A stretch of DNA of 64,000 nt. It comes from Nageia nagi (lineage: Eukaryota > Pinophyta). Under the pieces are notes generated by a model that did no database searches, had not been told where the DNA came from, and saw only the letters and a list, made by a program, of their open reading frames with translations. The first letter of the stretch is position 1; each line of letters opens with the position of its first letter. The stretch covers positions 22,878,001 through 22,942,000 of the forward strand of contig JBITNC010000002.1 in the NCBI GenBank assembly GCA_050084985.1, written 5' to 3'. Below are positions 57,498 to 64,000 of this stretch, piece after piece. Position numbers and translations under genes: made by a program.

Positions 57498-60400
57498 ATG
57501 GTTGAAACCTTCATTCCCAAGCATATACTTGACGGTTCCAACTTTGGAATATGGGAACCTCGTATGAAAGTTGAGTTACAAGCAAGAAAGCTATGGCAGA
57601 TAGTTAATGAAGACTTGGTCGCTCCTACTGATGAGAAGGCTCTTGAAGTATACAACTCAAAGAATGAGTTAGTGACTTCAATGATTTATCGTGCAGTTTT
57701 AGATGATGTCCTTCTCATGATCACTTCTTCAACATCAGCAAAGGAAGCTTGGGATAGGCTAAAGAAAATTTACCTTGGGTCAAAATTTTTAAGGAGGTTC
57801 ACCATTTTACAAAAGTTGTTGCAGTATCGTCAAGGTGAAGATGAAAGTGCCTCCATCTACTTGAACAAAATCATTGACCTCAGGACACAACTGGTTGGCT
57901 GTGGGTGCAACTGGATCAATGATGAGTTCATGGTCTTCATCATTCTTCAAAGCCTTTCTACAAAGTTCAGTAACTTTGTCACAGTTATGGAAACAAGGCT
58001 CGATGACGAAGAAGATGTCATCTCTCTTGATAACCTCTCAAGACTCCTTCTGAAGCATAAGGAAAATTTGAATAAGAAAATGTTGAACCTTTCTCCAAAG
58101 GACAATAGCATTGCTCTAGGAGCAACCAAAACTCCTTTCAAGAAGAAGTTAAAACATTATAAATTCAAAGATGACAAGTCCTCATCTACCTTCAGGAAGT
58201 ATGAGAAAAAGGGCAACAATAATGGCAACTTCAGGCAAAGGAATGACAAAGCTGGATCAAGCAATCCAACACCTCAAGAAAAGTTTGATGGAAATTGTAA
58301 CTTTTGTGGCATCTTTGGGCACAAAGAGTATGATTGTCATAAAAAGAAATTTGCTCAAAAAGGTAAGGGAAATGCAAATGTGAGAAATTTCAATAATAGA
58401 AAGAAGAACAAGCATACTACTACTGTTGCCTACTGCTCAATGACTCAAACTGTTTCAAATGATTGGATTGTTGATTCAGGATGCACTAATCACATGTGTT
58501 ATGAAAAAGATAAGTTTGAAAACTTTCATAAGTACAAGAAGGATGCATTTGTGATAGGTGATAATACAGTCCTTGATGTTCAAGGAATAGAGAGTGTGAA
58601 GATTCATGGCAAGACTCTTGATAATGTCTTTTATGTGCCTAAACTAAGGATGAATCTTATCTTCGTAATTCAGATTACAAGGAAAGGATACTCATTTGAG
58701 TTTACCTCACACTCCTAGTGTGTTAAGAAAGGACTTGCCACCTTCATGAAAGGATCAGTAAAGGATGACCTTTATATTATGGATCAAGTTCCTTCAAAGA
58801 TTTATCTTGCTGCCAATGTTTGTTCAAAGGGTAATCTTTGGCATCAATGATTAGGGCACCTTAACCACAAGAGTATTCAAGATATGAAAACTCAAGAACT
58901 TATGGAAGGTTTACCTAATATTTCACCCACAATTGGTCTTTGTGAAAGGTGCATTCTAGGAAAGATGAATAGGTAAAAGTTTGAAAAAGATAAGGCAACT
59001 CGGGCTACTCATCCTCTTCAGCTTGTGCATTCAGATTTGATGGGTCCATTTCAGACTAAGTCTCTAGGGGGAGCTTCTTATGTTTTGACCTTCATTGATG
59101 ACTTCAGTAGGATGACATTTGGTTATCTACTTGAGCATAAGGATCAAACTTTTGACAGGTTTAAAGACTTCAAGGCTCTTGTTGAAAATCAAACTGATTT
59201 TAAGATCAAGATGCTAAGATCTGATAATGGGGGTGAGTATAATAGCAATGAGTTTAATGATTATTGTGTTAAACATGGGATCAAGTGACAATTCACAATC
59301 CCTTACACCCTTCAGCAAAATGGAGTTGCTGAAAGGAAGAATTGAACCATTATGGAAATGGCAAGATGCATGTTGGGTAACCTTCCTAGTTTCTTATGGG
59401 GAGAAGCTGTTCACACTGCTATTCACACCCTAAATAGGTGTCCTACTAAGGCAGTTGAAGGTAAAACTCCATATGAAGCATGGATAGGAAAGAAACCTAA
59501 CCTCTCACACTTCAGGGTCTTCGGTTGTGATGCATTTGCCTTTATTACCTCAGAGAAAAGAAAGAAGCTAGATAAATAATCAGAAAAATGCATCTTTGTG
59601 GGGTATGATAATCAGCATAGAGGTTACAGGCTCTACTCCTCATCCCATAAAATAGTATTTATTTCTAGGGATATCAAGTTCAATGAACTTCTTGAGGATA
59701 CGACCTCTCATGCTGAGGTGTCTGATACAGATGATTCTTCGCCTACACCTAACTGGTTAGATGATCATGTAGGGAAGTCACCACAAGAGCAAAATTCCCC
59801 AGCATAGAGAATTACAAGGAGTATGACCTTGAATAACTTTTTATTTGCCAAAATTGATAATATGCATGAGCCATCAACCTTCAAAGAAGCTTCCAAGCAA
59901 GAGTGTTGGATGGAAGCTATGAAAGTTGAGTATGAGGCACTCATGAAAAATGAAACTTAGGATTTGGTTCCTTATCCCAATGAGAAAAATGTGATTGGAA
60001 ATAAATGGATATACAAGGTCAAGTACAATTCTGATGGAAAAATTAAAAAATACAAAGCAAGGTTAGTGGCCAAAGGATTCGCTCAGAAATATGGTATTGA
60101 TTATGAGGAAACCTTTGCTCCTGTGGCCAAGATGCCTACTGTCAGAATAATCCTTGCTCTTTCTGCAGCTCAAGGATGGAAAGCTTTTCAACTTGATGTC
60201 AAGAGTGCATTTCTCAATGGTGACTTGGATGTAGAAATCTACATGAATCAACCAGAAGGATTTATTCCAGATAGAAAAGAGTCTCTTGTGTGCAAGCTAA
60301 AGAAGTCTTTGTATGGACTTAAGCAAGCACCTAGAGCATGATACAAGAAAATTTTAGGATTCTTTGCAGATATTGATTTTTCCAAGTGCTTCTTTGACTC

Positions 60401-61415
60401 AGATCTCTATGTACTCAATCAAGGAAAAGACATGGTCTTAATTCTCCTTTATGTGAATGATCTTCTCATAACAGGCAACAATATTGAAATCATCCAAGAG
60501 TGCATATCCAAACTGAAGGCAACATTTGAAATGACTGATCTAGGTCTATTGCATTACTATCTTAGGATGCAAGTATACCAACACAAAGATTGTACTTATC
60601 TTAGTTAATCTAAGTATATATCAAACATCTTGCAAAAGTTTGGAATGGAGGAGTGTAAATATGCTGCAATACCTATTTCTCCTGGCATCGTGGTATCTCT
60701 AAGCTTCGATTCTCAGTTGGCTGATGCTACAACTTATAGGCAATTGATAGGTAGTCTTCTGTATATGACTATCTCTCAACCTGATATTACCTTTGCAATG
60801 AATCTGATGGCACAATTCATACAAAAACCACATGTTGAACACCTTAATGTTGTTAAGCAAATCTTGAGGTATGTGGCCGAGATAAAGGATCTTGCTCTTA
60901 AGTATTCTAAAGTGCCCTCGATTGTTCTCTCAGGGTTCTCAGATTCTGATTATGGGGGAGATAGAGATGATAGAAAATCAACCTCTGCATATGTGTTTAG
61001 CATTGGTTCAGGTGCTATTTCTTGGGCTTCCAAGAAGCAACCTACTATGACTCTTTCTACCACCGAAGCTGAATATCGAGCCATGTCTGTTGCCACCCAA
61101 GATGCTATTTGGCTGAGGCATCTTCTGAACAAAATTGGGTATAAGCAAAATGGCCCATCTCTTATTTCTTCAGATAATCAATCGGCTATCTCTTTGGCTA
61201 AGAATCATGTGTTCCATTAGAGAACCAAACATGTGGAAATCCAAGCCCATTTTATCAGGGAGAAGGTTCTAGATGACATCATACACTTGAAGTATTGTCC
61301 ATCTACTGAAAACTTCGTTGATTTATTCACCAAGCCCCTTCCTGAAGCTTAGTTTTGCAAGCTTAGGGATTCTCTTGGGTTGGTGAAGTTGCCCTCAAGG
61401 GGGAGTGAAGTTTGA
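57498..61415 (+). pseudogene. Element C gag-pol polyprotein, nearly intact, with nonsense codons
   Basis: Starts MVETFIPKHILDG at 57,498 and ends SRGSEV at 61,415. Gag and protease form one uninterrupted frame to 58,716: RRFTILQKLLQ, zinc knuckle CNFCGIFGHKEYDC (about 58,300), protease IVDSGCTNH (58,467). Integrase 59,025 on keeps HSDLMGP, LRSDNGGEY and VAERKN. RT has QLDVKSAFLNGDLD (60,189) but the catalytic box reads YVND (about 60,453), a G-to-A change from YVDD. RNase H has STTEAEYRAM. Stops: UAG after protease, UGA in HQ-LGH, UAA in NRQKF region, UGA after IK, UGA after RKN, UAG, UAG, UGA, UAA and the shared UAG in RNase H; most are single transitions. Confidence 0.93.
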
Positions 61416-61469
61416 ACTTTTGTTAGTGATGACAACTTCACCTCTAAGAGGCCTTTTTGATTGTACATT

Positions 61470-61757
61470 CTATACCTCTGTGGTAAGTTTGCTCTACGTG
61501 ACAAACTTGTTGTACAATTGTTGTTATAGAGTGTTGATTATTTTATACCTCTGTGGTAAGTTTGCTCTACGTGACAAACTTGTTGTACATTTTATACCTC
61601 CATGGTATGTTTGCTTTGCGTGAGAAATTTGTTGTACAATTTTTGAGCATATAATTAATATACCTCTGTGGTAAGTTCGCTCTACATGAGGAACTTGTTG
61701 TACATTCTATACCTCCATGGTGAGTTTGCTCTGCATGAGAAACTCGTTGTACAATTT
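61470..61757 (+). repeat. Element C 3' UTR minisatellite, about five units
   Basis: Units of about 47-65 bp with acctctgtggtaagtttgct and ctacgtgacaaacttgttgt, the complement of the B array at 16,750-17,217. Two units carry spacers (gagcatataattaata). Lies between pol stop and polypurine tract. Confidence 0.9.
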
Positions 61758-62227
61758 TTATGCTCTATTAAAAATCAACACATGTCTATATACAACAGGT
61801 GACTATGAGTGATGGCTTGGCATCTTCGTGATGACTTATAGTGCACCATTGATCAGTTATTTATAAGATGGCATTATTTGATTCTCTTATTTGAATATAT
61901 GATGCATCTAACTGATTTTGTTTATGAGTTGCTTGTAGCATGCAGGATCTTCTTTAGAAATGTAGGTTACTCATCGTGTGTAAGCAAGCTCATGGAGACT
62001 CACATGTCAGCTTAAAGTTGATCGACTACTATGTACAGTGAAACCAGTTGTGGTTAATGATTGTATTGTAAACCATTTTTGTCAAATGGTAATGTAGTGA
62101 GTCTCATACTAGTTCTCAAAAAGATTCTCAAATATGTAATGTTCTCATCTCCACTTGTATCTCTATGGAGGAGAACTCTCTCTTACTCTCTCTCTTCTCT
62201 CTTCTATGCTCTATCCCAATATTGCAT

Positions 62228-62237
62228 TAAGGGGGAG
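62228..62237 (+). other. Element C polypurine tract
   Basis: TAAGGGGGAG immediately precedes the 3' LTR. Confidence 0.88.
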
Positions 62238-62720
62238 TGTTAGCATTTGTAATGAAATATTGTGAATATCTAAACTCCTTGTAAATTCAATTAATCACTT
62301 AAAGGGTATGTAGATACCTTAAGGGATTAATTGAATTCTTTAATATGTAGACTTTGACTTTACCAAGTGGTTAGTTGGTAGGTTAAAGTTAGGTGATACA
62401 TTTATTGTAACCCTAACCTTACCCTTGGGTTAAAGGGAGGTTAGGGATGTGCTCTCAAGCTATAAATAGAGGGCCTCTCCTCTTGTAACATAACTAAGTT
62501 TTTGGAGTAAGATTACTCTACTAGTTGTGTAGGAGAGGAAGAGAATAGTTGTAAGAGGGGCATACTTGAGAATTGAGATACTAGTTGTGGATGTACTCCC
62601 AAGGAGGGAGGAACCACATTACACTTGTGTTATCTTGTGTGAATGGTGTTAACTTGTGTATGATTGAGTTTCCTAGTCTTGGTCCTTGAGGATTTGTTTA
62701 GATCTAGTCTAAATCCTTCA
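62238..62720 (+). repeat. Element C 3' LTR
   Basis: 483 bp, TGTTAG...CCTTCA; same TATA box as the 5' copy (near 62,460). Followed directly by the right target copy TCAAG. Confidence 0.95.
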
Positions 62721-62725
62721 TCAAG

Positions 62726-63540
62726 AAGAGTACATTGAGAAGGTATTGAAGAGGTTTAATATGAAAAATACATAATCGTAAGTACAACTTTGGACAAACA
62801 CTTTAAAATAACCAAGGATATGTGTCCCAAGATACATGAGTAAGTGTATTGTATGGGAAAAGTTCCTTATACTTCAATGATTTTGGACAAGACTATATAT
62901 AGCTTGTGCAATGGGATTTTCGAGAAGATTTATGAAAAATCCAAGTAAAGGACATTGAAAATAAGTGAAATGGATCTTAGGTATTTTAGAGGTACAATTA
63001 CTCATGCTTTGTATTTTCAAGGTTTCAACACTAGCTTGTAAGGTTATGTTGATCCAAACATGACAAGTTACATTAATGGTGGGAGAAACATAATAGGTTA
63101 TATTTTTATTATAGGTGGACCAATGTTTTGCTAGATTTCAAAGTTACAAAAGGTTTTTACTATTTCAATCATGAAGGTAGAGTATGTGGCTGCTATAGAA
63201 GCTAACAAAAAAATTATATGATTACAAAGATTGATGAAAGAACTAGGTAAGGAGCATGAGGATAGTAGATTACAGAGTGATAATATTCATCTTGCAAAGA
63301 ATTTATCTTTTTACTCAAGGAAAAAGTACAATTAGCCTAGGTATCACTTCATATGGTGAGTATTGGAAGATGGATCATTGAATCTTAGAAAGATACACAC
63401 TAGCCAAAATATTACATGTATGTTGATAAAAGTGATAATTAAGGATAAATTAAGTTTTTTATTAATTCTGATTGATATTAAGTAATAAAGATCAAGATGA
63501 GAATATTCAGTTCATGATTGAAGGGTATTTCTATGTATCA
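62726..63540 (+). pseudogene. Element D pol, end of RT and RNase H (second part)
   Basis: Begins EEYIEKVLKRFNMKN, the copia RT block that normally follows a short S-Q. The upstream half of that block ends at 53,666, so the frame is continuous once C and one target copy are ignored. Later pieces: LRGTITYALYFQGFNTS, VDPNMTSYINGGRNIIGYIF and KVEYVAAIEANKKII, the RNase H region with the usual T-E-x-E-Y-x-A box changed to KVEYVAA. Stops and frameshifts are frequent. It ends shortly before the tract aagtgggaga that precedes the 3' LTR. Confidence 0.85.
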
Positions 63541-63547
63541 CCCTCTA

Positions 63548-63557
63548 AGTGGGAGAT
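63548..63557 (+). other. Element D polypurine tract
   Basis: AGTGGGAGAT lies immediately before TGTTAAAG. Tork-like copia elements typically have AAGTGGGAGA here. Confidence 0.75.
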
Positions 63558-64000
63558 TGTTAAAGATGGAGCCTAATTATTTGGCTAAGTACAAAAAATA
63601 TATGTTTGTTATGTAATTAGTGCATATAGATCCAATCAAAAGAGCCAACCAATTAGCTAGTGATTGATCATGCTAATTGGCCAACCTATCCTAGCTAGTT
63701 AACTTAGTGGAAACTAGAAACTAACTTGAAAGCCAATCGATCTGATGGTGATCGATCGCAAACCAAAAATGTGGGTATTTTATTTTAAGAGTTTAAACTT
63801 GGTCTTTGTCTATTCTAGTCTTGAGAACTAAAGGTTGTATATTATGGTATTTTATAATATTATAAAATTAATCTAATAAAGAGTAGAAAAATAGAAGAGG
63901 ATAAATATATAAGTGTGTAAGAAAAGTAGGAGAGTTTTTATGATGGTGTAATAGTGCGAATTTGTGAGAGTGACTACTATAAGATATTGAGAAAAATATT
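63558..64000 (+). repeat. Element D 3' LTR, incomplete at window edge
   Basis: Starts TGTTAAAGATGGAGCC; homologous to the LTR at 4,234. Contains ctaacttgaaagccaatcga, tcaaacttggtctttg-type and atattataaaattaat blocks. Truncated by the window end, so length and target copy are unknown. Confidence 0.85.

Larger units (their letters stand above)
53667..62720 (+). mobile_element. Ty1-copia LTR retrotransposon C, nested in D
   Basis: Structurally complete 9,054-bp element, plus strand, flanked by the perfect 5-bp duplication TCAAG (53,662-53,666 and 62,721-62,725). LTRs of 483 bp differ at about four positions by eye (under 1%), so it is recent. It is a sister of B: LTR, coding sequence, polypurine tract and 3' tandem repeats all correspond. 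Its leader carries two minisatellites that B lacks. Confidence 0.95.

Noticed and set aside
9256-61415. Any of the four copia elements as autonomous
   Set aside because: Each has several stops, and E and C also lack catalytic residues (protease DSG changed to ESS in E, RT YVDD changed to YVND in C); B has N in place of the first integrase D.

Overview
This window is nuclear DNA of a land plant, AT-rich and built almost entirely of transposable elements in several layers. The plant assignment rests on four things: LTR-element primer sites complementary to plant initiator tRNA-Met (TGGTATCAGAGC), plant-type Ty1-copia, LINE and CACTA proteins, long degenerate tracts of the plant telomere unit TTTAGGG, and captured fragments resembling a plant M-phase phosphoprotein 6 gene and a plant tRNA-Trp. 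The density of nested elements suggests a large genome; I cannot name the lineage. I see no intact host gene.

Layout. 1-4.2 kb: unassigned DNA and a decayed Ty3-gypsy-like gag with an internal duplication. 4.23-4.87 kb: an LTR of Tork-like type (family D). 5.3-27.4 kb: a decayed LINE cut by copia element A (7,940-25,866, minus strand, TSD ATCTC), which is itself cut by copia element B (15,802-24,968, minus strand, TSD GCTAG). By-eye LTR divergence is about 6-7% for A and about 1% for B, which agrees with that order. 27.4-27.8 kb: another LINE-like tail. 27.8-43.65 kb: a probable CACTA element with a decayed Tnp2 transposase (minus strand), TTTAGGG-like blocks, an unrecognised decayed coding region split by a 1.08-kb TIR element, a fold-back MITE and a LINE 3' fragment.

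43.66-64 kb: an old Tork-like copia element D (plus strand) carrying two insertions. E (44,147 to about 51,145) belongs to A's family and has lost its 3' LTR. C (53,667-62,720, TSD TCAAG, LTRs about 1% diverged) belongs to B's family. D's reverse-transcriptase reading continues directly across the C insertion point. D's 3' LTR starts at 63,558 and runs off the window.

A, B, C and E share one architecture: LTR, tRNA-iMet primer site, a long leader of 2.4-3.3 kb, gag-protease-integrase-RT-RNase H in one frame, a 3' untranslated region with short tandem repeats, a GGGGGAG polypurine tract, and LTR. All carry nonsense codons, many explained by C-to-T or G-to-A changes. Each leader holds a different, more GC-rich block. 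In B that block contains a LINE ORF1 piece, an MPP6-like 5' coding piece and a tRNA-Trp relic with anticodon UCA. All four copies share an in-frame UAG at the same RNase H codon.

I found no new defence, metabolic or regulatory system. The points that most merit a second look are the leader cargo, the shared UAG and the multi-layer nest.
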